Under the pieces are notes generated by a model, which saw nothing but the letters and a program-made list of their open reading frames with translations, was not told where the DNA came from and made no database searches. A program made the position numbers and the translations under genes. From the NCBI GenBank assembly GCA_027186245.1, contig CP114481.1, forward strand, positions 1,312,001 through 1,376,000: 64,000 nucleotides of DNA, written 5' to 3'. Within the stretch, counting starts at the first letter, position 1. Each line of letters starts with the position of its first letter. Below, in pieces: positions 35,028 through 47,352 of this stretch. Source of the DNA: Coriaria nepalensis. Its lineage: Eukaryota; Streptophyta; Magnoliopsida; Cucurbitales; Coriariaceae.

Positions 35028-35830
35028 TATTTGTTAGACTTTACATTTGTCTTATATCGGAAATTGGTTGGGATGTTCGTGTATATATATGGTTTTGGAC
35101 AAGGCCGGAAAGAGGGGATACGCTTGAAGTTCAAAATAGAGAACGTGAAGAGACTTAATCTACTACCACCCTGTTAGACTATGTGCTAATCATATGGCAA
35201 GAGACTAACTATTGGGACAGTTATTTAGATGTCTAGTCTGACAAACCAAATCAAACCTGTAGGAATTATGAAATTTCGCAAGGAAGGAAGTAGTTATGTC
35301 GGGCTGAACAGGGCCCAATAGCCTTTCGTTCAATATACACGAAGACGGCACAACCCGTTTATCAAGTAATGGTAGGGAACAACTCTCTTGCATTAAAAGG
35401 AAGTCGCGGGTTGGACGTTGGGTTTGACCCATGCGCAATGAGAAAGAAATCTGACAAAAGGAGATACAAGGTAGTGAGGACCATATCTTCTGACAAATAC
35501 AATACAAGGACAATAACCTAGTAGTGGCCTAGCGCTCCACTGTGTAAACATTCATTTAATGAGAAGACGCTAGCCGGAAAGTAAAATAGATCCTTGCCCT
35601 ATGGCATGGCAGTATAAGAGCAAAACCTTGGAGTAATATTAGGGTTACACGCTTTTTTACTACTCTCTACTCTTTGTTTTGAATATTATTGTTTCATTTT
35701 CGAGCGATAAGTTCATTCCTACCTCCCCCTTCCATCTTCTCCGACTAATTTGACCGTTGGAAAGGGGTTGGCCACATACCCCAGCACCCGTCTCTGTTTC
35801 ATGTGAGTAGATCAATCTTTATTAAACAGA
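35028..35830 (+). mobile_element. Probable LTR of a decayed retroelement
   Basis: The stretch starts TGTTAGACTTTACA, followed by CTTATATCGGAAATTGG, a variant of a motif frequent in plant LTRs. It continues to GTATAAGAGCAAAACC, a C+T-rich leader, and CCGTTGGAAAGGGGTTGGCC near the end, which also resembles plant LTR 3' parts. No second copy is present and exact borders are unknown. It may be the 3' LTR of the gypsy-type relic upstream. Confidence 0.4.
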
Positions 35831-38056
35831 CATACTATTGCTAATTTAGTATGAACATACTAAACAAATCCAACATCAACAATACTGACAAAGTAAAATA
35901 ACTTAACCGATATCATTAAAAAAAATCCTAAGAAAAAACAAACACGAAGTGATAAGATATGTCACGGAATTTTCAACTTTTAAGGTGGCTGTTAGGTCAT
36001 GTGATTTTGGATTCCATGGATGGGTACTAACGCAAAGATGAAGCAGCTTTATAACAAGCATCCAACCCACTTCATTGTAAGTTGAACCTCTACTTATTTA
36101 CTTTAGAGAGAACAGAAAATCTAGGGATAAAAAGATTATATGTCAAGCAACAAGATGACAAAGAGGAACAATATGATTCCTTATAGTTCATAAAACGACA
36201 CTTAAGCAAACTAAAAAATTTGGTAACTTGTTAATATTTTCTAATCGTCTCTGGATTTCGAACTGTGTGAAGAGAAATTTTAGACAGTACATAGAGGATG
36301 ATACCATAAAGTTGTAGAAAACTATCAGTAAATACAAGTAAGCGAATCTGAATAATCTTGCCTTATTTATATCTCTATTGTGTTAGTTTTCAATCTAAGG
36401 AGAAAAATTTGTACGATTCTAGATTAAGTTTAATTTATTAATAAATATTTTTTACATCATTTAAAATAAATGAGTGAAATAAATTATCATATTTTCATTA
36501 GTGAACTAAACTTCATTAAGACCACCTAAATCTTTACGAAATATGTTAGAGATTTGAACTCGGTCTCAAACTTGGCTTAATCTACATTACAGTTACCTCA
36601 AAAAATCAATATGAGTCGGATAAGTTCTTAGTTTTCACGCATCTTACAATAAATGCATACAAACAAACTTTAAAGTAATTTCGCAATAGCTTTTTTTGAA
36701 GAAAAGAGAGAGAGAGAGAGACAACATCACACAGATTATATTATGACCTTGTGGTTTGTAGCTTGGCTCATTGCCAAAAAAAAAAAAAAAAAGGTAATAG
36801 AAACCGAAAGCGTAGCGATGCTGAAGAGAAATGACCTTATTGATTGTATAGAATCATAATAATACAATCAGAAAGAATAAGAAAGAAAGTGACAAAATGA
36901 ATTAAGTAGCTAGCTATCTTAGGTAGCAGCTGCAGTAGTGCTAGCTAGAGACTAGAGGGCATCACAACAGTCGACATAAATTCAGTAGGATTTTGTTTCA
37001 GAGCAAAATTAAAGAAGCTTAGAATTGGAAACGAAACCACATACTATAAAATGTCAGAAACATGTGACCTATATGACCCACTAGCAATGTTGCAAATTAC
37101 GGGCAGACAAATTGAAAGCAAACGAGATGCCCGTGAAACCCAACTGGAAACATGCACGCATGTTCTCATGATCATATCTTCGTATATATATATATATACA
37201 TATATAATATGCCAGTATGCTATTATCGTTGCTAAATTCCACTGCTAGACTGTTTGCCCTTTACGGACTTATATACAGTCAATGAGTCAACTATTAGTTC
37301 GATCTGATATGTATATATATATATATGTAAAAGAGTTAAGACCAAATTAAAACAAAACAAAATATCTTCAATCAGCCACTAGCTAGACATTCTAACTCAT
37401 GTAAATCATTAACCAAAATCTTTTATTAGTATTCATTGAAAATTTAAGATGTCATGTAAAACTTTCAAGCGGTAATTATCCATTTAATTCCAATTCATAA
37501 AATGGTAGCTATCTAGATGCTGCATATTATTGAAAGAAAAACGAATTACATTCATAAATGAGAAAGTTCCTCACGATCTTCACGAAGACTACGTCTAACA
37601 AGAGAAGAGGGCATAAATGAGAAAGTTCCTCACGATCTTCACGAAGACTACGTCTAACAAGAGAAGAGGGCGAGCTCTTATAAGAATAAAAAGACTCAGT
37701 ACAAGAATAATTAATATATAATTGATGAAAATTACATGAGTAATATCAGCTTATCAATACTATATATTTAATATAGTATATACTTTTTTTGCATATATTG
37801 TATCCTCTTAATTCACGAAATACTAAAGGGGAATGAAATATGAGCTAAGGTATTAGCAGCTTTGTTGAAATATGATAATAACCCTTCAAGTTCACATAAA
37901 GACAAAATGAAAATTAAGTAGCCAATGCAAACTGATACATTCATCACTCAGCATATATATATATATATATATAGATACACACACCTTCCCCATACAATTA
38001 TAAAAGCCAGACACCACTTCCAAAGAGAAAGCTGAGAGGTAGAGAGAGAGAGAGAG
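35831..38056. other. Intergenic stretch with 59-bp tandem duplication
   Basis: No gene is supported. GA-microsatellites occur at about 36706-36720 and 38041-38056, TA tracts at about 37181 and 37313, and a perfect 59-bp duplication at 37553-37670. The last 100 bases are probably the promoter and leader of the ACT-like gene. Confidence 0.5.
37553..37670. repeat. Perfect 59-bp tandem duplication
   Basis: The unit begins CATAAATGAGAAAGTTCCTC and ends AAGAGAAGAGGG. Two copies (37553-37611 and 37612-37670) abut without a spacer and without a mismatch, indicating a very recent event. It lies about 400 bases upstream of the ACT-like gene. Confidence 0.97.
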
Positions 38057-38736
38057 ATGGGTTCGAGGATGCATAAAAGAAAAGCATTACGTAGAAGAAC
38101 GCAAGTTCGACGACTTCTTTCAAGCCCTAAATCTGTATGTAATATGTTTTTCTATTTTACTTTTATCACTTAATTCTAGTTAGATACATATATAAATATG
38201 ATAGTAATTTCTTTTTTCTTAACTTGTTATTTTTCTTGGAAGCTGGCTGAAAAGAATTCTATCTTCAATATGATGGATACGTTTCATAGCATTTACAAAC
38301 ATACACTAAAGTTGGAAGCCATTAAAAGAGAATACTCAAACCTAATTGCCATCAAAATCACAGTATCTAGACCTAATCAATCACCTACATGTTCCTATGG
38401 TTTGTTCTCCTTTAATTACCTTGTTAATACATTTGGATGAGTAATTTTAACTAGAGTTTGAAATCCTGTTTGTATGGATGCAATGATAAGCAGGAAGTGA
38501 AGGTAGAGAAATTTGGGAAAGCGTTTGTAGTGAAAGTGAGATGCGAAAAGGGTGAAAGTAGGCTGGTTTCAATTTTGGAGGCCTTTGAAGAAATGGTTCT
38601 TAATGTAATGCATGCTAGAGTTCATTCAACGAATGACATTTTCTCCATGGAAGCTATTGTTGTTGCTCAAGATCATCTAGGACTTGTTGTGAACGATGTA
38701 ACTCAAGCTGTCAGTTTGGCCATTGAAAGAAAGTAA
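38057..38736 (+). CDS. bHLH-related ACT-like regulator (At2g40435/At3g56220 type)
   Basis: Three exons fit: 38057-38134, 38243-38362 and 38494-38736, all phase 0 with GT-AG introns, giving 146 residues. The N-terminus (MGSRMHKRKALRRRTQVRRLL) and exon 2 (helical, Lys/Glu-rich) correspond to a shortened bHLH-like region. Exon 3 encodes an ACT-like fold: VKVEKFGKAFVVKVRCEKGESRL, then SILEAFEEMVLNVMHARV and the final QAVSLAIERK. That matches the small Arabidopsis regulators which keep the ACT-like dimerisation domain of bHLH factors. The basic DNA-contact residues (H-E-R pattern) are not evident, so it may act as a dimerisation partner. The exon 2 to exon 3 junction is the least certain part: exon 3 could start at 38455. 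Confidence 0.72.
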
Positions 38737-40470
38737 TTGAATTCAGAACTTGTATAGCTAATGATTCACTCGTCAGTTTAAAGGATGTAGCTTCATTTTA
38801 TTAATAAACTAAACTTATTTTAAGATTACTAGTAATGCCCACCGGCTAAGCCCAAGCGACTAGCCCGGGCTTCAAATTGTTTGTATCTTATATATAAAGT
38901 AGAGGTGAAGTCACATTTTTCTCACTAAAATCCGTTAAGCCTAGTGGTTTGGAATATGCATTTAAGTTGGGGTGAATCCACATTGCTGTCACTTTTTTTT
39001 TTTCCACTAATAAATCATTTAATTAATTATTATTTTATTTTTAAATTTCTTATTCATATTTTCTTCACTTAAAAATAATTGAAATCCCAATAATATCCTA
39101 TAATAAATTATCTAATTTTCTCTCTATCTCATCCTCATATTCTTAATTTTTTAATTTCTTTTTTTTTTCTTGTCCAAAAAATTATTTTATTTTTAAATTT
39201 CTTATCCATATTTTCCTCACTTCAAATAAAAAATTTCACAATATTCATAATAAGTTCCCTCTTTCTCTTTCTTTCTTCTTTTTTTTTTTTTTTTTTTTTT
39301 TTCAATAAATCATTATTAATTAATTTATTATCCATAACTTCAAATAATAAAAAATCTCAATATCTCATACTAAGATTTATACTTTCCACCATATTCTCAT
39401 TTCCTCTAACTAAACGACAACAATCTCAACGATAGTTATATTATTTATTTACGTGTTTGTAGTACAATTTTTATCATTTTTTGAAGTTCTATCAATCAAA
39501 ATTTAATTTATAATATAATTTTCCTCTATTTAACAAGATGATTTATAATTATTATATGTCAAAATTCATATGGGCTCATTTGCTTTCTTAATTCGGCCGG
39601 TGAAGATCACCCAAGTGTCTCTCATGTATGAGTGTCCGAAAAAAGATTTCGACGCCAAAAGAATTGATCCAAATGAATCCTTAATCTTTTCATCTCTTTT
39701 CAATCTTTCTATCTCTATTTGAGATTCGTTTTCTTTCTTTAAATTTTTTTTTTTTTGTGTTTCTGCTTAGTTCTTAAGTTTTTATTAATGGCTTTTTTCT
39801 TTTTATTTTTTATTTTTTATACAAGTTGTTCAATCCTTTAAAGATACTCTAATCTCAATGCCTTGGCCATGCCAGTGGTGCGCTCCAAAAAACTATGCAG
39901 AAGATAGAGAACTGAACACTTATGGTATTTTTGATAAAAATTTTCTTTGGGTTTTCTTTGTTTGGATATTTGTACTAGATTTTTTAAGTTTATTTTTAAG
40001 GAATTGGTATGTGGAATATGTAATATTTTTTGGATTTATTCCTTAAGTTAAAAGCATTTGATGTTATTTTTTTTAATATATCTCAAGATTTAAGAAATGT
40101 AATCCTAACAAGTAGGTGTTTTCACTTCTCATTGTTTTTTTTTTATTTATTTAAATAATATTGAATTGTAATTTTTAACCTACCTATATATTTTATCTCA
40201 TATGAATGAAATATATATTCTTTTGAAAAAAACAGAAAATAAAAAAGCATCCTTAATCATTAAGGGGCCGATGGCTCAACCCAACTATTTTCCTGATCAT
40301 CGTATTCTATGTTGTGGCTTGATCAAGTTTCATGGATAAAAAGATTTAAATGATCCATGTCAATCAAATCGGATTAAAAAAAGAAATGAGGGGAAACAAA
40401 TTATATAAATAACTAAAGTTTTAAAAATAGCTGTAGTATCAGAGCCAGCAATGGTTATAGTTGTATCTAG
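38737..40470. other. Intergenic stretch, T-rich
   Basis: No gene is supported. Long poly-T runs occur at about 39282-39302 and around 39740. A near-repeat of TTATTTTATTTTTAAATTTCTTAT appears twice (about 39029 and 39182). Confidence 0.5.
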
Positions 40471-41431
40471 TTGATAGGAAATGCAACGGTCCTAGAAGAA
40501 GAGAGAAGAGCTCCTCTCATAATGTCTTCCCATATCATACCTGCTTCCAATTACGTTCGCCCCACTACTTCCTCTCCCAACCAACTATCCTCTTTTGTTT
40601 CTCTACCTCTTCATGTAAAAAGGATAAACTCATCTAAGATAAATAACTTAGTTGAGTATACTTATATTCTAGAAGATGCCAAGATCTCGGAAACCTCTTG
40701 CCTTTGATCAGTCCGTATAACGTCTTCAAATGCCATAGCACCTTTAAAAGAACCATTAGACATGTCATCAGTACTCCTAGGCCTCCAGTCAAAAAGTATG
40801 TCCAATCTACTACTCTTGATAATTACCTCATCACCTCCTCCTTGATTGAACAATATGTCGACCTTACCCTAGATCCACAGATGATTGCACAACGGATTTC
40901 TGAAGGGTACTCTCATCTATACCTTAGAGTTGTTCATGTAGTCCTCTCCCTCCATGGGGAAAAGGCCTAGTGATTACTGTTAGATTGGCGTTATTAAACT
41001 ATATCTTTACTAAGTATGACTAAGCCGTGATAGGCACCTCCTTGACAACTCTTAATGCAGGAAGTGTTTGCCTAACTTTTTACCCTAACTTCAAAATCCT
41101 CTTGGTCGACCCGAACATCACCAGGTTCCTCAAGGTTCAAATCCAAGTTGCTAGAATATCAATGGTCGCTAACTCTTATATGACCACCCTCCATCACCAG
41201 ATAGCTTATAGATTGCATTATCACGTTATTGATCTTCTCCTTTCGGGAACATTCACTGATACCCTGTTTATTACCGCTGAAAGACAGGATGATGTCCCCA
41301 TGATAATTCAGCTACCTAGGCAAATCACTAGGAAACAATTGGTAAGGCTAATGCCACTTGAATGGGTCACTAACTATGAAAAGCTCTTCCAGGATTCCTC
41401 GCATGTTCAGGTTCAAGAGCTTGAATTCTGA
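40471..41431 (+). pseudogene. Movement-protein-like remnant (possible old pararetroviral insert)
   Basis: Consecutive pieces in changing frames look like one old protein. At 40680-40970 is EQYVDLTLDPQMIAQRI and LYLRVVHVVLSLHGEKA. At 41027-41431 is IGTSLTTLNAGSVCLTFYPN, then TLHHQIAYRLHYH, PRQITRKQLVRLMPL and WVTNYEKLF. The order resembles the movement-protein-like region found in plant genomes from caulimovirid-type (pararetroviral) polyproteins. A frame break and a stop near 40970 and further shifts upstream make it non-functional. It ends at the exact point where copia sequence begins. Family assignment is tentative; an uncharacterised retroelement protein is the alternative. Confidence 0.4.
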
Positions 41432-41966
41432 AAACTTTAGGATGGCACCATCTCACATGGACTACGCATACGTCGTGCTACCTCTCTCGATGTCACAACA
41501 TACTCTGATACTAACTGGATCGGGAATCCTAATGATTTCACTTCCACCTCAGCTTTTATTGTCTCTCTTGGTCCAAATCCAATTGCTTAGAGCACGAGAA
41601 AATAGTTAGTTGTCGCCCGTTCCTCCACTAAGGCTGAATATCGGGCTCTTGCCTATGCCACAGCTGAGCTCCAACGGATCTGGAATCTTCTCACCGAACT
41701 CCACATTCCGGTTTGCAAACCTCCATCACTGCTTTGCGACAATATCAGTGCTACATAACCCTCCCTCAGTCTCATCATGCACTGTCACATGAAACACATT
41801 GCTATTGATATACACTTTGTTTAGGATCTTGTTGCAAAAGGATCAATACACATCAGCACACTTGATTAACTCACTAATCTCCTCACTAAGCTGCTTTACC
41901 GTTCTCTGTTTCAACTTCTTCGTAGCAAACTTGTTGTCGCCGATGGGTAGTCCATTTTGAGGGGCG
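41425..41966 (+). pseudogene. Copia polyprotein 3' fragment (RNase H part)
   Basis: A typical Ty1/copia C-terminal region with stops. It starts with the RYLKGT-like block (GTISHG) and continues DTNWIGNPNDFTSTSAFIV, SLGPNPIA, VARSSTKAEYRALAYAT, LLCDNIS and HCHMKHIAIDIHF. The order is that of copia RNase H. In-frame stops interrupt it at about 41588, 41603, 41756 and 41822. Reverse transcriptase, integrase and gag are absent. It leads directly into a purine-rich tract and a short LTR. Confidence 0.88.
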
Positions 41967-42121
41967 TATAACAAAACCCTGATCTTTCTCCCTCACATGA
42001 TTCTCCCATATCTTAATAGTCCTTTTGTCATCTATTTTGAGTTACTATTAATATATTCTTGTATAGCTATATAGCGAAACTCTCTGTAAATCAATAACCT
42101 CGAGCATTCAAATTCTTTACA
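41955..42121 (+). mobile_element. Polypurine tract and short 3' LTR of the copia fragment
   Basis: TTTTGAGGGGCG (41955-41966) is a plausible polypurine tract right after the RNase H remnant. The following segment, from TATAACAAAACCC to TTCTTTACA (about 155 bases), has the expected position and size of a short copia LTR, with a CTTGTATAGC transcription-like region. No 5' LTR is present. Confidence 0.5.
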
Positions 42122-42800
42122 TACGCATTAAATATCTAAGTATGATATGTATGAAACTCGTGTACATAGCACAAAATAGAATTGTGCATACATGTCATGC
42201 ATTTCAAGTTATATAAATATTTTCGAGTGTCTAATAATACATTTCGAAATAAATTGAACAAATTCTATTTTGCATTAATTAAAACATGAGTTTCTTTTGT
42301 ACAATTTTGATATATATAAAACTTATTGTCAACCTCTTTATATCGTGTTAATAAACTTTGGTGCACATGTATTTAGGTCAATCTTAAAATCAAGTCTCAT
42401 GAGTGATTTTAAGTCTCTAATGCATTTTCAAGTAAACTTAACGAATTCTATTTCGCTGTAAAAAATCAATTTTTGTTCATATCATGCTAAATATGTTTGG
42501 TGTACATGTGCACATAGTTAACATTAAAGTCAACATGTTGCATGTCCAGTCCCAGTTTCATCCGGTTGGTATTATGATTCCTTCTATTATATGCTGGGAA
42601 GTGTCGCTTTCCAGGAATAGGACTGTCCACGACGGTATCAACATGTGCAATGATTGAGTTGTGTTTAATACTCAAGGTTGGATCAATAACCTTGACAAGC
42701 AACAGAACTTTGAACTTCCCTGTCTGTTCTTGGTTAAAACTCGCTGCAATTGCTAGGTTGTCCAATAAGGCAGATTGTTCGTAGTAGACTGATTATGTGT
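42122..42800. other. Intergenic stretch
   Basis: No gene is supported. Some minus-strand and plus-strand frames are open but short. From about 42540 the less AT-rich composition suggests that it already belongs to the LINE-like relic that follows. Confidence 0.4.
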
Positions 42801-43480
42801 AAGATGTCTCTTCCTCTATTAGGGTACTACAAACTTAACGTGGACGGGGCTCTGAAGAGGCTGCATAGTCGTGCTAGCTGTGGTGGCCTTGTCTGAAATC
42901 ATCATGATCAAGTTTGTTTTGTTTTTCATGTCAGCTCTTCACTTCAACTCGAGCTTTCTTGAAGAGTTCTATGGTATATATTCTTGGGTGTTCAAAAGGC
43001 CCTTCTTCATGGGTGCATGTCGTTACTTGTTGAGTGTGATTCCCTTGCTTCGGTCCTCTCTACTAAGAACCCTTATCCGGATTAGATTATTTTCTCAAAT
43101 GGTAGAATACTCTACATTTATAGCTTTTATCTTTCGATATTAAGATCTCATACGCTTATAGAAAATATAATTTTGTAACGATGCTCTTACAAATATTATT
43201 AATTCTCATATTTTAAATTTTATTGAGAATTCTCCTACTCGAATGAAAAAATCTTATCAAAAGATAGAAGGAGTTTATCTTACTCAATACTCTAAATTTA
43301 TAGCTTTTGTCTTTTGATATTAAGATCTCATACGCTTATAGAAAATCTAATTTTATAGCCGATGCTCTTACAGATATTCTTAATTCTCATGTTTTAGATT
43401 TTACTGAGAATTCTCCTCCTCTAATGAGAAAATCTTATTAAAAAATAGAAGGAGATAACCTTATTTAATGATGTAATTCT
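42801..43480 (+). pseudogene. Non-LTR (LINE)-type RNase H remnant with a duplicated tail
   Basis: YYKLNVDGALKRL at about 42825-42865 is the start of the plant RNase H-like domain (KLN-x-DGA). CGGLV and LELS follow in order, then, after a break, YRKSNFIADALTDIL near 43343-43390, matching the domain's final helix (a-N-x-x-ADALA). Frames are broken. The last 180 bases are tandemly duplicated (43106-43285 and 43286-43460), so the ADAL tail occurs twice, the first copy more decayed. Confidence 0.7.
43106..43460. repeat. 180-bp tandem duplication
   Basis: The blocks starting AATACTCTA at 43106 and 43286 stay similar to AAAATCTTAT and ATAGAAGGAG at their ends. They differ at roughly a tenth of positions, so the duplication is old. 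Confidence 0.88.
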
Positions 43481-46367
43481 TCACTTGCTCAATAATGTCT
43501 CTTTTTTTTTTTACTAAAAAAAATCAATTCTTATAAGTAATTTCAAGTTTCTACGGTATTTCCTAATAAATTGAATGAAATATATTTTGCACTAAAAAAC
43601 GAGTTTTATATGTAACTTACTAAAAATCTTTGATGCGCATGCTCATAGTTTATTTTTATTTTTATTTTTATTTTTATTTTTATTTGTTTACATAATAAAA
43701 AAGGTTGAGGAGTTAACGGCATGAAAGCTAAATAATATTTAAAGTTATTATAATATTTTCTAAATTCATAATAAATAATAGAGATAATAAATATTAAATA
43801 ATTTAACTTTATTTTTTTAAATATTGAAAAAGTATATCATTCATGTCGTGTTCAACAAGTTTGTGCCATAACTTACGGGGCAGTTCTAAGACCACATAAA
43901 TAATTATGTCAATTCCAAGGAAATCACGAGGAACTTTCTTTCTCTTGAAAATTGTAATTCTATATTCCATGAGAAAGGAATGTAATGAGAAGATAATGAA
44001 AGAGGGTGTGCCAATTGAGTCCTAAACTAAACTTACAAAATTGTTAAAAATATAATTTTAGCGAGGATATTTTAGGTGTTTGTATAACATTTAAATCATA
44101 GCACATATGGTTAAACTACACGTTTAAATAAGGTGGGAATTCGAATCTACACGCAATATTTTAATATAAATTATCAAATATCTTGAAGACTTATCTTATA
44201 AATTAATTGTGTTGTGCGTATTCTAAACTAAGTTAACTCTACGTACATCAAAAAGAAAAAAGAAAAAATATGTCATATCTATTGAAATGAATTGATGTTC
44301 ATTTATCAATTTTAAATAATTTGACATATTTTATTATAGGACTAGAATTTTACTACAATTCAATAAATTTTTATTATAATAGATTTACAACATCATAACA
44401 TAAAATATGAAAGATGAAAAGAATTTGCTTACGTAGTAATCATCCTGAAGCAATGGAACTTTAGATTAGTGATCATATGAATACTGGAGGCTAGAACTTC
44501 CTCTTTATCCTAACAAAAACTTTAGACGGCTTTTAATATGATAAGTCGTTAGGGTTTCCAGTAGAGAGGGGATCAATCCAATATATATGTGTCAAGTGCG
44601 TCATCTTATTATAAGTCACCACTTTACTTGAGCTTATACTGCCGTTCAATCACATCTAATAAAATATGAGATGCGTTAAAACTCAATAATCAAATATAAT
44701 CACATAATTGTATTAGGCTCTCACACATATCTTTGAATCTAACCATACTACACATCTCATTTTTATAACACCCAAAATACTAAATTAATGTTAAGTCTAA
44801 TAATTAAAAAAATTCTAACATTCGTCCACTTGGGCAAACATTAATTTAATTACTTTATAAAACAAGTTACTTTAAAAACAACTCTTGAACTTAACTATTT
44901 ATAAATTTTATGTGACCACAATTTTTCAAAAAAATATAATCATGCAAATACACCTCTAAACAATTTGATCCAATAAAGCAATAAATATCGGATCAAAGAG
45001 GTAGTTACATCATTCAGCAACATAGTACATCTATGGTTAGAAATGTTAACTAACTTTATTGATATGGATTACAACATGAAATTGTGGCAAGAAAAATAGC
45101 ATCTATAATGTAATCTTAAGTATATTATTTTCTTATTAATCATCCTTATGATTTCTCTAATACCATATGCTTCAACAAAAACTATCTAGAAAAATCAATT
45201 ACTTTTTCTCCGGATGTCTAAACATTAGCCGTTGGAAAAAAAATCTAGGGTTTTAATAAAAATCATATATGTCTCACGTTATAGTCTCGCAACTTTTCCA
45301 TAAGGTACCATTCATGAGACATATGCAGTTGACAAAATTATCATACTTAAAATTGACACCAAATAATAAGATTTGTCAGTAAAATGACATGTCATAACAA
45401 GATATATCCATACATATCACAACATCAATTCACATATGATAATCACTAATAAATTCATCTATTTTATACAACACATGTAATGGATATAACTCCCACAAAC
45501 CAAACAAATTAAGAGACCTTGAAATGCTCATGCAATCGACATGTTACTTAATGACTATATGTCTCTTTACATTATGAACTCATAGTATCCAAACTCAAAT
45601 AATTAAGCAAACAAAAAATACAAGTTTATCTTTAATGCTTAATTATAACATCTCAAGTTTGAATGCACATTAATATTATCAAATATCAATAATTATCATG
45701 ACAAATCAATCATAAGAATGTAATAAATTCACCACATAAGAAATTAACCAAGAATAAATCTTTAACTTAATTGTGTTTTAGCTTTTATAAGAATTTAGTG
45801 CATCATTACATACTCCCCGTTAAAAATGTGTATAAATATGAAAAATTAAGAAAAATTACCAATTATTTAACATGAACAATCAAAATATTTTAATATAAGA
45901 ATGTCATTTTTGGACATCTTTAGGGTTTTTTTTTCTTCTTAAATTTGAGCTCAGAAAAGATTTTATGGAGTTTGAACTCCTAACATCATTTTTATAAGTA
46001 ATATCAAGGGATTAGTTGAATTATGACTACCAATTTACGGTACTTAATGATGTCTTAATAGATGTAGTTAACTACATATCTTCACCTTATTAGTATTGAG
46101 ATCGATAATTGATTTTATAGTAATTATCAGGCTACACATTAATAAAGCTTCTGAGAATATCCTTTTTCAATGCATACATTATGAAGAAAAACATTGGTGG
46201 ATAATGAAGGAACTAAGAGACAAAATTTGATGAGATCATCCACCTTGTTTATAGGCGTATGATAACGAACTGTTCGTAAATTAATAAGATTGATGATGTA
46301 CATATTTTATTATTATTATTATGTTTTATTATATACTTTCATACAATAACGATTTAAATTTAAAGGC

Positions 46368-46402
<35 letters not shown>

Positions 46403-46880
46403 TATATTTGGAGGTATTTAAGTTAGTTTAGAATATTTTTATTATTAATATGTAATTAGTTTTTTTTTTTATCTAATTTATAGATTATGCAAGAATATAA
46501 ATTAATAATCACTTTTTTTTTAAAAAAATTGATTGATAACTAACTTAAAAAATAAATTTTATAGATTTTTAATGCAAAATTAAAGCTCTCCTAAGAAAAT
46601 CATATATATACTCAAATCGGACCAGATTCATTCAAGTACATCAAGTACATGTTATAAGTACTAACATTGTATGTGTCAATTACTTTAACCGAATAGTTTT
46701 GTCCGAGTTCAACAAGATCTCTTTCACTTCTAATTACACAATTAATAATTAATTAATAACTTATTGAATTTCTAACTGTCCAAACTATCTACAGTGTCTT
46801 ATAAATAATTACGCGTAAATTTAAAAATTTATACGAAAGAGAATACGCATAAACATCATTTCATACGTAAGTGTTTAGTC

Positions 46881-46911
<31 letters not shown>

Positions 46912-47352
46912 GATCGAAATGAATATTTTTACTTATTTTCGGATAAGAGAATATCGTAGCACATAAAGAACATCTAGCCTAAAACCAAAATTCTCTTTAC
47001 AAGTTTGAGAATAATTCAAATAAATAATAAATAATAAATAATGAGAGAGAGAGAGGATATGAGATATTTGCTTGCACGTCCGCTTAATAATTTGAGAAAT
47101 TAAATAAAGACCCTAATTGTCAACATTACGTCCTATTATCCTAATTTAAAAAAGGACCACCCCATTTTCACGACCTTAATTCATTCATTCACTCCCTCTC
47201 TCCTCTTTCTCTCTCTCTCTCTCTCACTAAACAGATACATTTTCTGGCAGCCACCTTGTATACAACATCATCATTATCTTCTGATCAACATCGAGTTATA
47301 TATCAAGCCATAATCCAATTAGGCTTTAAGAGATCAGGCAAAGTAGCTAGAC
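43481..47352. other. Long AT-rich intergenic stretch
   Basis: No gene is supported in nearly 4 kb. Present are a TTTTTA microsatellite (about 43650-43686), (AT)n tracts at about 46372-46398 and 46889-46910, and a stretch at about 44500-45800 with phrases such as ATTCGTCCACTTGGGC that resemble the non-coding part of copia elements. The last 150 bases have a CT microsatellite (about 47208-47225) in the probable 5' leader of the WRKY gene. Confidence 0.45.
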
